Translations under genes and position numbers: made by a program
The notes under the pieces: model-generated
Database searches by the model: none
What the model saw: only the letters and a program-made list of their open reading frames with translations
What the model was told of the DNA's origin: nothing
Origin: Symbiodinium sp. CCMP2592
Lineage: Eukaryota; Sar; Dinophyceae; Suessiales; Symbiodiniaceae
Assembly: GCA_905221615.1 (NCBI GenBank)
Contig: CAJNDT010000946.1
Location: 1,084,268-1,148,267, forward strand
Direction of reading: 5' to 3'
Length of the DNA: 64,000 nt
In this document: in pieces, positions 1-10,227 of the stretch
How positions within the stretch are numbered: the stretch's first letter is position 1
How the letters are laid out: each line of letters opens with the position of its first letter

Positions 1-1
1 C

Positions 2-3000
2 GGTAAGGCGGAACCCAAAGCACCGGATCAAAAACCTTCCGTACAGGCAGCCTCATCCCCCACATCCTCGGGCCAACCCGTTGTCCAAGCCACGCCAGTG
101 CTCAACATGGAAACCTTCATGCAACAGGCAGTCCAGGCTTTGAGGCAGTTGGAGGCCAATCCACCGTGCAGCGGCACCACGCCGCAAGCCCAGCCGCCTC
201 AACCTCAGCCGGAAGGCTTGAGTACTGCATCGCAGCAGCCCTCAGTGCCACCGGCACCGGCTGCGCCCGCATCGTCTGCACCCAATCCTTCGGTGAAGAG
301 GCTCACGATTCGCTCAGTCGTGCCCGCAAGCTGTTTCCCGGTTTCGGGTCTCCCAAACCGGGACTTCCAACCCCCCCATCAGGAGGCTCCAACTCGCGGG
401 TTGGGAAATGCAAAAAATCAGGGTTTGGCAAACCCCCATTCTCGAGCCGAGAATGGGGGGTTGCTTGAGGCCCCCAAACCCATAGCATATGCGCTTTTGG
501 ACTCTGGGGCCACCCATGCCATGAGGCAGGCCATGGATGAGGAGGAGTGGGAGGCCGCATCGGAAGTACAGGTGAGCCTAGCCGGCGATACCACCACAAC
601 AATGCGGCTCACATCCTCAGGTACTTTGCTCCTGCCTCCCGGGAGGGATGGCCTAGTGCAGCCAATAGTCCCAATGGGCGCAATCATCGAGCAACTTGGG
701 TATAAACTGGTTTGGTCAGCCGGTAGTTGCAAGCTGTATCCTCCCGATGGTAAGTCGTTGAGGCTTAGGGTCAAAAATGGTTGCCCGGAATTGGTAGAGA
801 GCCAGGCCCTTCCGCTGATATCACGGTTGGAGGAACACAAAATGCAACAGGTTGAGGAGCTCAGGCGAAGAACGGATGAGGGGAAGGATCGCATCAGACA
901 GGCGAAAATCGCGATGCAGCGCACATGGTGGGATCATTTGGTGGAGCATGTTAGCTCGTCAGCGCCAGCAGCGGGCCACATGGCAGTATCCACGGCGCCA
1001 TTCTTTCAGGATGTGCCCGATCGTGCATTGTCAGGCCTACTCCCATCGGAAGATGTGGACTCCAAGACTTTGTGGAAAGCTCTTGAAGAAAGTATGCCAA
1101 ACCTCAACCGGCGAAGGAGGAAGGCACTTCATCGAGCATCCAATTGGGTTGTTCACTTGTTTGCGGGCCCTGGCTCGCACAAGGCTTTCAAACGATTGGA
1201 GTCGCAGGATACAGTTGTTGTTGAGCTTGACATTTGCCGCTCAAGGAGCCAAGATCTTTACCATGATCCGCTTTGGACGCTTCTTGCTAAGGTTGCAAAG
1301 TTGGGACGAGTTGCGGCGGTCATTGGAGGTCCACCAACCCGCACGTGGTCCATGTCAGGGCACCGCGCCGATGGACCACATCCACTCCGCTCGCCCACTG
1401 AACCGTTTGGCCTGAGCACTCTCACCTCTGACGAGCGTGATCTCGTTGATCGTGATACGGGTTTGTATGCTCGCATGTTGTGGTTGCATGCACTTTCCAC
1501 CGCCGGGAGGCGTGTGCACCCTAACCCGTCGGATGGAACATCCATGGTGGCATTCATGTTGGAGCAACCGTCGGTTGAACACCACATGGCTTCAAGCCAT
1601 TCTGCTGTGGGTAGCGCCCCGTCGTTTTGGAATACCGCGCTGTGGCAAACTTACGCTGAAGAGGCTGGTTTGTTTGAGGTGCATTTCCGTCAAGGTCCGT
1701 TGGGGCACGCGGGCGATAAACCCACAACTGTTGGCACCAACTTGCCCGACCTTAGAGACTTGCAAGCGTTTCAGGGTGAGGTATCGCAGGTTTGTGGTAG
1801 CACCGACAGCCGTGTGTCTCCAGTGTGGGCGCCGGGGTTTGTGCAAGCCATCGTGTACGCACTCCAACGTTGGCCCTGTTACCGCATCATGAAATTCACC
1901 CAGGCGGATTGGGAACAGCATGTTGCGAACAATCACGTGCCGTACCGCCGTGATTGTGCAGTTTGCGTGCACGGTGCCGGAAACGGCCGCCGCCACCACG
2001 GTGTAGTTCACCCGGATGTGTATTGCATGTCAGCCGACATTGCGGGGCCCATCCGTGTGAAGGGCAAAGACCCAGAAAGCCGCAACCACCGACCAGCCAC
2101 GTTCAAGTACTTCCTCGCTGTGTCGTACCGCTTCCCACGGCTCAAAGGAGTGAAGGAGGAGTCAGACCCCAGCCAAACCGAGGGGTTTGATGATGCAGCA
2201 CTCCTCCCGGGAGGGACGGATGACCTTGCAGATGAGGCCTTTCCCGCAGCAGAAGGCCCCCCGCACGAGGATTACGAGGACTCCCTGTACGAGCCAAGTT
2301 TAGCGGAAGAAGAGGAGGAGGCGGAAGGTGAAGGAGTTGAAGGGCCGAGGGAGTTTGCAGCCAAAGTTGCCGAGGAGCATCCCTGGGAGTCAGCCAGGTG
2401 TGAACTCGAAACACCGCCTGACATGGCGAGGCTGGTGTTTGCAGTGCCACTTCACACAAACAAGGGTGATGATATCCTAAATGCCCTCCAACAGGTGTAC
2501 ATTTCCCTAAGGTCCCTAAACCTCCCCGTGCTTCGTTTCCACACAGACCGCAGTCGTGAGTTCTTCAACAAAAGGACTCGAGCTTGGTTTCACGAGCGTG
2601 GAGTCCGCACAACAACAACAGAAGGAAACGTTCCGCAGCAGAACGGCTCTGCTGAGAACACCGTGCGCTGGCTCAAAGCACGAGCACGAACCCTTCTCAC
2701 CTCTGGCGAGGTCGACTCGTCCTTGTGGCCTTGTGCAATCATGACAGCTGCAGCTCAGCAACGGGCGCAGCAGCTGGGCATGAAGTCCAAGCTTGCCATC
2801 CATTTTGGAGGGAAGTGTTCCGTGAAGCGAAAGTTTTTTAGCAAGAAGGGTGATTTGGAGGATAGATGGGTTGAAGGTAAGTATATGGGGTTGTCACCAT
2901 CTGTGAATGATGGTCACATCGTGTTGCGCAGCGATGGTGTTGGCAACGGCTTTGTGCAAACACTCCATGTTCGCACCCGCCTTGTTTCTCCGGATCCACC

Positions 3001-6000
3001 GCCCTTGCAGTTTGTAGGAGACTCGCTTGAGGAGGAGCACACACCACCTCCACGCAGGGTTCGCGGCAAGCGGTCTGCTGGTGTGAGACTTGACGACGTG
3101 TTTGCACTTGACCCGCCGCCTCCCTTGCCGCCGCCAGCAGAAGCTCCAAACCCGGAAGGGCCTGTGTCACCGGTTGAGGAGGAGTCTGCCCGTGTAGCGC
3201 GCTTGAGTCTGCAAGACCTCGAAGGTTTAGCTACGGAGCTTATCGAGGACGACTGGGACCTTGATGAAGCGTTGTGGGTGTTAGCCGAAGTGTGCAGAGC
3301 AGCGCCCCAGCTGCAACACAAAGCTGGGTTGTACCGTCACGGAGGTGTCGTAGGAGTTTTAGGGGGTACCACAGATAAGCCTTGGCTGACAGAGCTTATG
3401 AATATGGTGCTTTCCGCAGTTGCACCCACAGCTGAGTACACCTCGCTTTGGTTGTCTAATTCCACTGTTCAACCCGTGCACGCCGACCACCACAACCTGC
3501 AGGGATCCACAAATGTAGTCCTCCCTTTGAAGCTCCCGCCTAACGGAGGGGATTTGTGGATAGAACTCAAGCCTGGTGACCTAGTCAGTGGCCCTGTAGA
3601 GGAGCGGGTAGACGGCAAAGGTAGGCGCTGGTTAGGGACAACTCACAAGTTAGAGCGCGGTAAGCCCTTTTTCCTAGACCCTACTCGCCGCCACGCCACC
3701 ACTCCCTGGAAGGGTGAGAGAGCAGTCCTTGTTGGCTACACTGTCAACACGTTAGGCAAAGAGCTTGAGCACGAGTTTCAAAGCCTTGAAGCTTTAGGTT
3801 TTCCACTCCCAGCGTCGGTACGTTTACCGCTGACTGAGCAGCAAGACGTGAGACGTCTAGACGCGTTTGACTGCTTCGAAGAAGAGCCCCTTCAGGAGAC
3901 AAAGGCACGTCACCCTGACGGGAAGACTTCGGAGTTGGCGATTGGGACTGTGCTTGAAGGCGGAGGTTGGAAAGAAACCCAAGCCGTAGAAGCAGGTACT
4001 GTAGAGTTGGAGGTGTCGTGGAACCTGAAACACTCGCCGGACCAAAGGCGAACCCAGTCTGAGCACGCCCTGCTGGCTTGCCAACCAGACACCAAGACAC
4101 AGGTTGAGGAGGAGGAGGAGGGCTTAAGCGAGGACTCCTTGCCGGAACAACCAGTGCTGTGGGAGTTGTGGGTTCCACACCCGCAGACAGGTGAGCAGCT
4201 GTGTGTTCTCAGGTCTGACGACTCGGACGCGAGTGAAGCTTGTGCCCTTTGCAAGTCTGAGCCGGTTTACACTACCAACGTAGAGCTGTTGCTTGACGGG
4301 TTGCAAGAACCACTGCAGGTAGTCCACACTGTAGACCCTCGGGATGCAGAGCAATGCATCGAGAAGTGGATGCCGTCCATTCACAAGGAGATCGGTGTCA
4401 TTGGGAAGGCTGTGCGGCGACTGCCCCCTGCAGAGGTCCGTTCCGGAGGTTGGCTAAAGCGCAAGGAAGTGAAGGTGGTTCCGTCTAAGTTTGTGTTCAC
4501 AGTCAAGCCACCAGACCCTGCTGAAGCCTCCCTCGCTACCCGGAAGGGTCAGGCTTACCACAAGCGCAAGGCTCGCCTGGTTGCTTGTGGCAACCACGCC
4601 CCAGGCACGGGGTCCGAAGTCTACGCTTCAGGTGCTGCTGCAGAGACACTCCGTTGTTTTGTAATCATCAGCTCCAAGAGGAATTGGTGCATCGGGTCTC
4701 TAGATGTCACCTCAGCTTTTCTGTTGACCCCAATCCCGCAAGGCAGAGGTTTTCCAGTGTTTGCTCTCACGCCGCCTAGGTTGCTAGTGAGACTAGGTTT
4801 GGCAGAGGAAGGGGAGCTTTGGATCCTCACGCACGCTGTGTACGGGTTGAGGGAGTCGCCTAAGCTTTGGTCGGACTTCAGGGACTGCCAACTTCGGGCG
4901 CTGAGGTGTGTTGTTGACGGAGTTGAGCTGCAGCTCCAGCAAGGAAGGTTGGACCCAAACTGGTGGCGTGTTGTTCGCACCTCTGACGGGGTAGTCGTAG
5001 GAGGGTTGCTCACTTACGTTGACGACTTTTTGCTTGCAGGCAGTAAAGAGGTGATCGAAGCCTTGGCTACGGCCATCCAGGGCATCTGGAAAACGACGCC
5101 TCTCGCACTTGCCACCGCAGAGCACCCGCTGAGGTTTTTAGGGGTTGAAATCCTAGTGCAAGGTTCCGGGTTTGTGTTGTCCCAGCAGGCTTACGCCGAA
5201 GAGCTGCTGCGTCTCAACGACGTGAAGCCCACTGCACTAGGTAAGGTCCCCTGTCCGCGTGACCTTGTTTCGTTTGACACTCTCCTGACGGACGAGTCCC
5301 CAACTGAGGAGACCGTTCGAACAGCGCAGAGACTGACTGGAGAAATCCTGTGGCTGAGCCAGCGCACCCGGCCTGACTTAGCTTTCACTGCTTGTGTGCT
5401 TGCCTCTCTCAGCACGAAGGCGCCGCAACGAGCCATCCGCATTGCAGAAAAGGCCCTTGCGTATGTGCAGCGTACCAAGGCGCTATCCCTCACCGCTGAC
5501 GCGGATGACACAGGATTGATCGCGTATAGTGATGCCAGCTATGCGCCGGAAGGGAATCGTTCTCACACGGGGTGGGTGGTTTTCCTTCACGGGTCGCCGG
5601 TGTGCTGGCGTTCAGCACGACAGTCTTTTGTCACCCTCAGCACCGCAGAAGCCGAGCTTGTTGCTGGACTTGACGCTGTAGTTGCCCTTCAGTCAGCAGA
5701 GGCCATGCTGAGTGAGTTCGGGGTTTCTAGCTTCGACAAGACTTTGAGGGTTGACTCACAGTCTGCACTGGCCATCGCTATCGGTCACGGGTCTTGGCGA
5801 ACCCGCCACCTGAGGGTGCGCGCCAACTACTTGCGCGAGCAGTATGAGGCAGGAGAAATCATCCCTGTTTACTGCCCAGGTGTTGAGCAGGCCGCAGATC
5901 TTCTGACGAAAGCACTGCCATCTGCGAGGATCCTTGAGCTCGCAGCCATCTGGGGTTTGCTTGAGCATGGCGTACCTCGCCGGGCGGAAGCTCAGGCCTA

Positions 6001-6604
6001 CAGTGAAACTCAAGCTGTGGGCACTGGGACCGTGGCGCAGCAAGACCTGCAGCTGAGTGCCTTAGCTGTCCTGCTCGCCTTCTTTCAGGTCGTAGGTGCT
6101 GCCAGCCAGACAACGGACGAGGAAGAAGACTTGTCTCTCCCCGTGTCGCTTGATGCAGATTTGATGTTGGCAGTATCCATCATCTGCATTGGTATCTGCT
6201 TCATTGCAGTGTGGGAGTTCTTCAAGTGGTGCCTTCAAGGCATCATCTCCCGCCGAGAGGCAGGGACACCCGTGTTGTCTCTGAGCCCCCGCAAGGCGCG
6301 CAAGTTACAGCGCCTTCGAGATCAAACTGCGCAGGCCATCCAGGCCGAGATCTCTGCACGTGAGGAGGCAGCAAGCTCGCAGTCTGTTGCTGCAGCGCCC
6401 AGACGCCGCCCCTCACAAACAACTCGCACGCGTGAGCAGGCAGGTGGAGCACCAACGCGTTACTTTGCAACACCCGAAGGGACCAAGCTCCACCGCACTA
6501 AGACCTGTTCCACGCTCGCCCACTCGCACAGGTTTGTTGAGTTTCAAGTGTGCCAGCAGTGCCACGGGAGCGCTGCAGACCACACCCAGCACAGCACAGG
6601 GTAG
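2..6604 (+). CDS. Ty1/copia retrotransposon polyprotein (5'-truncated by window edge)
   Basis: One open frame runs from base 2 to a TAG at 6602-6604. It has no stop before the edge, so the true start lies upstream; the first ATG is at 107. Domains in order: aspartic protease motif DSGATH (500-517); integrase with Asp at 2036, Asp at 2546 and Glu at 2654, an exact D-35-E spacing, inside HTDRSREF and NGSAENTVRW; a linker with an HADHHN segment near 3480; RVT_2-type reverse transcriptase with SLDVTSAF (Asp at 4703) and YVDD (GACGAC 5021-5026); RNase H with YSDASYAP (Asp at 5531) and STAEAEL. The order integrase before RT defines copia rather than gypsy. The C-terminus is unusual: a predicted membrane segment (about 6161-6240), then a basic tail with an HxxxxxC/CxxC cluster. 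No gag or zinc knuckle is visible. All catalytic residues look intact, so the copy may be young. Confidence 0.95.
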   Translation, partial: GKAEPKAPDQKPSVQAASSPTSSGQPVVQATPVLNMETFMQQAVQALRQLEANPPCSGTTPQAQPPQPQPEGLSTASQQPSVPPAPAAPASSAPNPSVKRLTIRSVVPASCFPVSGLPNRDFQPPHQEAPTRGLGNAKNQGLANPHSRAENGGLLEAPKPIAYALLDSGATHAMRQAMDEEEWEAASEVQVSLAGDTTTTMRLTSSGTLLLPPGRDGLVQPIVPMGAIIEQLGYKLVWSAGSCKLYPPDGKSLRLRVKNGCPELVESQALPLISRLEEHKMQQVEELRRRTDEGKDRIRQAKIAMQRTWWDHLVEHVSSSAPAAGHMAVSTAPFFQDVPDRALSGLLPSEDVDSKTLWKALEESMPNLNRRRRKALHRASNWVVHLFAGPGSHKAFKRLESQDTVVVELDICRSRSQDLYHDPLWTLLAKVAKLGRVAAVIGGPPTRTWSMSGHRADGPHPLRSPTEPFGLSTLTSDERDLVDRDTGLYARMLWLHALSTAGRRVHPNPSDGTSMVAFMLEQPSVEHHMASSHSAVGSAPSFWNTALWQTYAEEAGLFEVHFRQGPLGHAGDKPTTVGTNLPDLRDLQAFQGEVSQVCGSTDSRVSPVWAPGFVQAIVYALQRWPCYRIMKFTQADWEQHVANNHVPYRRDCAVCVHGAGNGRRHHGVVHPDVYCMSADIAGPIRVKGKDPESRNHRPATFKYFLAVSYRFPRLKGVKEESDPSQTEGFDDAALLPGGTDDLADEAFPAAEGPPHEDYEDSLYEPSLAEEEEEAEGEGVEGPREFAAKVAEEHPWESARCELETPPDMARLVFAVPLHTNKGDDILNALQQVYISLRSLNLPVLRFHTDRSREFFNKRTRAWFHERGVRTTTTEGNVPQQNGSAENTVRWLKARARTLLTSGEVDSSLWPCAIMTAAAQQRAQQLGMKSKLAIHFGGKCSVKRKFFSKKGDLEDRWVEGKYMGLSPSVNDGHIVLRSDGVGNGFVQTLHVRTRLVSPDPPPLQFVGDSLEEEHTPPPRRVRGKRSAGVRLDDVFALDPPPPLPPPAEAPNPEGPVSPVEEESARVARLSLQDLEGLATELIEDDWDLDEALWVLAEVCRAAPQLQHKAGLYRHGGVVGVLGGTTDKPWLTELMNMVLSAVAPTAEYTSLWLSNSTVQPVHADHHNLQGSTNVVLPLKLPPNGGDLWIELKPGDLVSGPVEERVDGKGRRWLGTTHKLERGKPFFLDPTRRHATTPWKGERAVLVGYTVNTLGKELEHEFQSLEALGFPLPASVRLPLTEQQDVRRLDAFDCFEEEPLQETKARHPDGKTSELAIGTVLEGGGWKETQAVEAGTVELEVSWNLKHSPDQRRTQSEHALLACQPDTKTQVEEEEEGLSEDSLPEQPVLWELWVPHPQTGEQLCVLRSDDSDASEACALCKSEPVYTTNVELLLDGLQEPLQVVHTVDPRDAEQCIEKWMPSIHKEIGVIGKAVRRLPPAEVRSGGWLKRKEVKVVPSKFVFTVKPPDPAEASLATRKGQAYHKRKARLVACGNHAPGTGSEVYASGAAAETLRCFVIISSKRNWCIGSLDVTSAFLLTPIPQGRGFPVFALTPPRLLVRLGLAEEGELWILTHAVYGLRESPKLWSDFRDCQLRALRCVVDGVELQLQQGRLDPNWWRVVRTSDGVVVGGLLTYVDDFLLAGSKEVIEALATAIQGIWKTTPLALATAEHPLRFLGVEILVQGSGFVLSQQAYAEELLRLNDVKPTALGKVPCPRDLVSFDTLLTDESPTEETVRTAQRLTGEILWLSQRTRPDLAFTACVLASLSTKAPQRAIRIAEKALAYVQRTKALSLTADADDTGLIAYSDASYAPEGNRSHTGWVVFLHGSPVCWRSARQSFVTLSTAEAELVAGLDAVVALQSAEAMLSEFGVSSFDKTLRVDSQSALAIAIGHGSWRTRHLRVRANYLREQYEAGEIIPVYCPGVEQAADLLTKALPSARILELAAIWGLLEHGVPRRAEAQAYSETQAVGTGTVAQQDLQLSALAVLLAFFQVVGAASQTTDEEEDLSLPVSLDADLMLAVSIICIGICFIAVWEFFKWCLQGIISRREAGTPVLSLSPRKARKLQRLRDQTAQAIQAEISAREEAASSQSVAAAPRRRPSQTTRTREQAGGAPTRYFATPEGTKLHRTKTCSTLAHSHRFVEFQVCQQCHGSAADHTQHSTG
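428..464. repeat. Perfect-like hairpin inside the copia coding frame
   Basis: Two 17-bp arms (428-444 and 448-464) match at 16 of 17 positions around a 3-base loop (AGC). The run lies in a proline/asparagine-rich linker just before the protease motif and keeps the frame open. A second small inverted repeat (CCCGGTTT...AAACCGGG, 338-360) lies upstream. It looks like a short palindrome inserted or expanded in frame, or an RNA structure element. Confidence 0.7.
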
Positions 6605-7106
6605 GAACTACTCCACCCTAACGGGTTGGATCTCTCAGTGAGCTCATCCGTAGCTGTGTCTTTTTCCCACACGAGGTGCCTTGAGAGCCCTCGCATAGTG
6701 AGGGCAGTTGGCCCAGCTTTTGCCAGGTAGTTCAGGGTAGGTGTGTCGTCACCCTGACGGGTTGGACCTGCAGTAGCATGTAGGTCGCAGCTCCCTGGCG
6801 GGGCCGCGAAGGAGGAGTGCTGAAGTGCATGCCACCTTTGCAGCTCATGCCGCATGCCAGTTGTACATGTTCATTTTTCCGTCGCTCTTTAGGCTATGCA
6901 CAGGTTGAGCCTTGAGCACGCTTTTAAACAAAACACATGTACCATAGTTGTAGGTGCCACGCCCAACGTAGCACTAACTTCGGTCCTTTGCTTGCGTGTA
7001 AAAAATAACTCCGCCTACTGTGTGAGCCATGTCTGGGAGTTCTGGTGCAGGGGAATTGATCACTCCACTTGTATCTTATTCCCAGCCTGCTGGTTCACAC
7101 CAGCAG
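6605..7106 (+). repeat. copia 3' untranslated region and putative start of 3' LTR
   Basis: After the polyprotein stop the sequence stays unlike the surrounding TTTAGGG-rich DNA. A purine run GAAGGAGGAG (6808-6817) followed directly by TG (6818) has the form of a polypurine tract and LTR 5' end. A short motif (ACCCT-A/G-ACGGGTTGGA) occurs at 6616 and 6751. A hairpin CTGCTGGT/ACCAGCAG (7087-7106) closes the distinctive sequence. The 5' LTR is outside the window, so LTR ends cannot be confirmed by self-comparison; the 3' border is a guess. Confidence 0.4.
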
Positions 7107-10040
7107 TAACCCTTAAAGGAATCCTTAAAGGATCCCTATTTGGGTACCTGGACCCTCAGGGCTGAACACCAACCGAAGCCCGAGCCAGGGCGGAGAAGCG
7201 AGAGCGCCTCGTTCGCGCGACCCTCAAGGCGCCCAGAGCTCGATTTGTTTCCTTAGGGTTTACCTTAAAACCACAGAAATGATACCTTTTTTAAGGATAT
7301 ATACGGGAATTAGAACAAGGAACCCAAAAAAGGCAGGTTTTGTGGGGTTAAGGTAGGGTTCAGGGTTTAGGGTGCCCTGCCAGAGCTCGCTCTTGTACTG
7401 TGGGATTTTTGGGTGTTCGAAGTGACGGACCGTTTAGGATTTAGGGTACCCAATTTTCTCTGTTTCCTGTAGGGCATGTGGAGTTTTGAGGTCCAAGTTA
7501 GGATATTTTAGGAGGTCTATGTTATCTTGTCCTTTCATCGTGGGAGTGTTCTGGTTTAGGTTCTTAGGCACTTAGAAATGACAGGGCTTCCGGACTGGCC
7601 GGCCCTGTTGGATAGTTTCGGAGTTTGGGTTCTGTTTGCAAGATTGCAGGCATGGCAGGGCTTACCTTAAATAACTCCAAAAAAACGTTCGGGGTTGTCC
7701 ATCAGCAGCATCAGTGGCCACGGATACTGCGGCACCTAAAACCCAAGCCTTTTGGGGGGGCCGCAGCGGGGTCCTGCCAGGCGGCGTGGGCCAAGTTTGG
7801 TGTTCCGGACCTCGACGATGCGATCACTGAGTGCGACACTCCAGGGAGGGCTGCAGGGCCAAGAGTTCGGCGTGTGTATACATGCATGGGTGGTTGTCAA
7901 AATTAATTAGGAACCCCATTAAGGGATCTACTTCTTGGATTCTTTCGGGGGTCTGGGTCAGTAATGAAGGTCCCTTTTTGGGTACCCTAAATATTAGGTG
8001 CCGTATTATAAAGGACCCAAAAAGGGACCCTAATATTGACAACCACCCATACATATATACGTACACACATGCAGCAGAAACACTATGTTGCTTTACGTCT
8101 CCGGTGTAGTTTTCGGGCAGCACAAGCCGGTGCATGCATCGAAGGTTTTGCCGACCCAAGTCGGCAAGGTTCATGTTCATAGATTGTTATCCATTCTCCT
8201 ACATTTACCTTCAAGCTGATTGCGGTGATTCTTGCAAAGATTTTTGCCAACTGTATGACCGTACTTACAGCCACCCAAGAGCTTCCCAGTAGATCGTCCT
8301 AGGTTGATGACCTCACCACACATAGTCCCACTAAATGCAAGACATGCGGGAGTCGTTTGGGCTTCCCCGGCCATATGATTGTCATCGTACCGTTTCTGAG
8401 GATTAATGTCATTGTTCGTGACTTTCGTAGTGCGGTTGTGTTCTGTCACTGTCCTGGTCAGAACATGCTCCCCCATACAATAAGTAGCGAGCATGCTTAG
8501 ACTGATGATTCAGTAGACCTATCGCCAGCGCGACTGCTCGGGCGAGTGTGGACCATCTCTGCAGCAGCTTTGCTTGGAACTGGTCCTGCTGCGTCCCTTT
8601 GCCGAATTGAATGGGGGTGCCATGGGAGGTATTTGGTGAGCTCTGCCGTCACCGTGATCGCGGAGGCATCTTGTCTGTTCAGAAAAGAGTCGAACGGATG
8701 GCACTGGGGTACATCTTCAACCATGTCCTCAACCCTTAAACCCATGTTAGGGCTTAAACCCCCTAAGCCCTACACCCTCAACCCACAGCAAGACTGCACC
8801 CGGACTCTCAATGCAATCTAAATCGCACCGTGATCGCAACGAACTTCGGCCGGCTTAGAATGAACATGGAGTCACAGAACCCATCTCTACCTACAATGTT
8901 ACGGGTGTAGTGGTCGGAATAAGTAGTACATGTATCCTCGTAGAGGGCCTATTCATACATGTAGTATGTTACACGCCAAGAAGCTCTTCTAATGAAGGCA
9001 GGGCAATCAGCCCTAAGCACGCATGTGGGAACTACTTTACGCTCTAAGTATATACGATATTGGAAAATCAAAATATTCGGACAGAACGAATGCGGACAAT
9101 GCAAAATTGTGGAAACGCCCGCGCACAGCAGACAAAAATGCACGAATCCAAGTATTTGGACGGCAATATGCCATATCGCTTGGTCGCAGTGCCCGAAGTT
9201 GAGAGACGCCTCTCAGGGAAATGTGTGGAACATTCAGAGTTTCGGATGCGCACGCGCCCGCAGCAGCATAACTTAACAATGCAACATCCCAACATTCAGA
9301 CGGAATAATGTGGATAGTTCAAGTTTGTTGATACATTCGCGTGCGCGCGCGTGAAAAGCATAGCAAAGAAAGCTATAACGAGGCACCCTCAAAAAGGTAG
9401 TTTGCTTTTAGGAGGGGGGCTTTAGGTAAACGCTAAATTCTGAAGGCGATTGAATGCTGCAGGCGCAGTCGCCGGGGGAGGCAGAGGATGAGCTGCGACT
9501 TGGTGCAATCGTCTGAGTCTAACCCTGACCGTAGGGTTTTCGGTTTAGGGTTCAGGGTTTTCGATTTAGGGTTCAGGTTCAACTCAAACTCCAATCCGTT
9601 CGGGGCTTGTTTATAAGCCCTTGGGGGCTCATATATACCCAGTCCTACGTATGAGTTCCTGTCTGGTTGAAGCAGGGGTTGCAGCCGACGAGCTAATCCG
9701 CAATGTCCTGGCCGTGCACACTCTAAGCCTGCTCGCGGTATGGTTCAGGGTTTAGGGTTTAGGGTTTGCGGTGGGTCGTGATACTATTCCCTTTAATAAT
9801 GTCATATCCGCTATTTATAGTCATACCCGAGGTTAGCCAAGTAAATAGGCGCCCATGAAACAGTTTAAACGTTAAACACAACCGTGCTTCGGCGACGACC
9901 CGGTTGTTCCGTAGACAGGAGCTGTTGTGGCGAAACCTTCGGAAAGCCCTAAACCATGCACAAATCTCAGATCGCGAAGCCCAGAGTCCCGCCCAATCCC
10001 TTCACCCTAAAACTCAGTCCTGGAGTCCTTCGGGAACCTT
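7107..10040. other. Non-coding stretch between copia element and RCC1-like gene
   Basis: No convincing gene. It holds scattered TTTAGGG-type motifs (for example around 7350, 9535-9565 and 9745-9770), the nested palindromic element at 7887-8049, and AT-rich unique sequence. ORFs of 60-118 codons occur in several frames but show no domain, no repeat pattern and no codon bias. Confidence 0.6.
7887..8049. repeat. MITE family C, copy 1, with a family E fragment inside
   Basis: Terminal inverted repeats TGGGTGGTTGTCAAAATT / ...ATTGACAACCACCCA bound the element, with inner arms carrying the GGTCCCTTTTTGGGT type motif. Between the left terminus and the core lies about 60 bp (7907-7966) that matches the right half of the family E palindrome at 20247-20376 (the AAGGGATCTACTT...GGGGGTCTGGGT segment). 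That indicates a nested insertion or a recombinant element. Confidence 0.75.
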
Positions 10041-10149
10041 AATTACCCAGGGGCCCCAAAGTAGTTCCTTTTTGGGTGTGTCCTCTTTTTTGATTAGGGA
10101 CTCTAATATACTACCCAAAAAGGAACTACTTTGGGGCCCCTGGGTAATT
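10041..10149. repeat. MITE family A, copy 1 (37-bp perfect inverted repeats)
   Basis: Arms 10041-10077 and 10113-10149 are exact reverse complements over 37 bp, with a 35-bp spacer. A second copy is at 20602-20706. Perfect arms suggest a recent insertion. It ends 78 bp before the ATG of the RCC1-like gene, within its likely 5' UTR or promoter region. Confidence 0.9.
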
Positions 10150-10227
10150 TCCAGAAACCATGAGTCCCAGGCCTAGGGAAGCCGTTTGTTGCTTTGGGGG
10201 AGAGGGGTTCAACAGTGTGCAGGGAGC

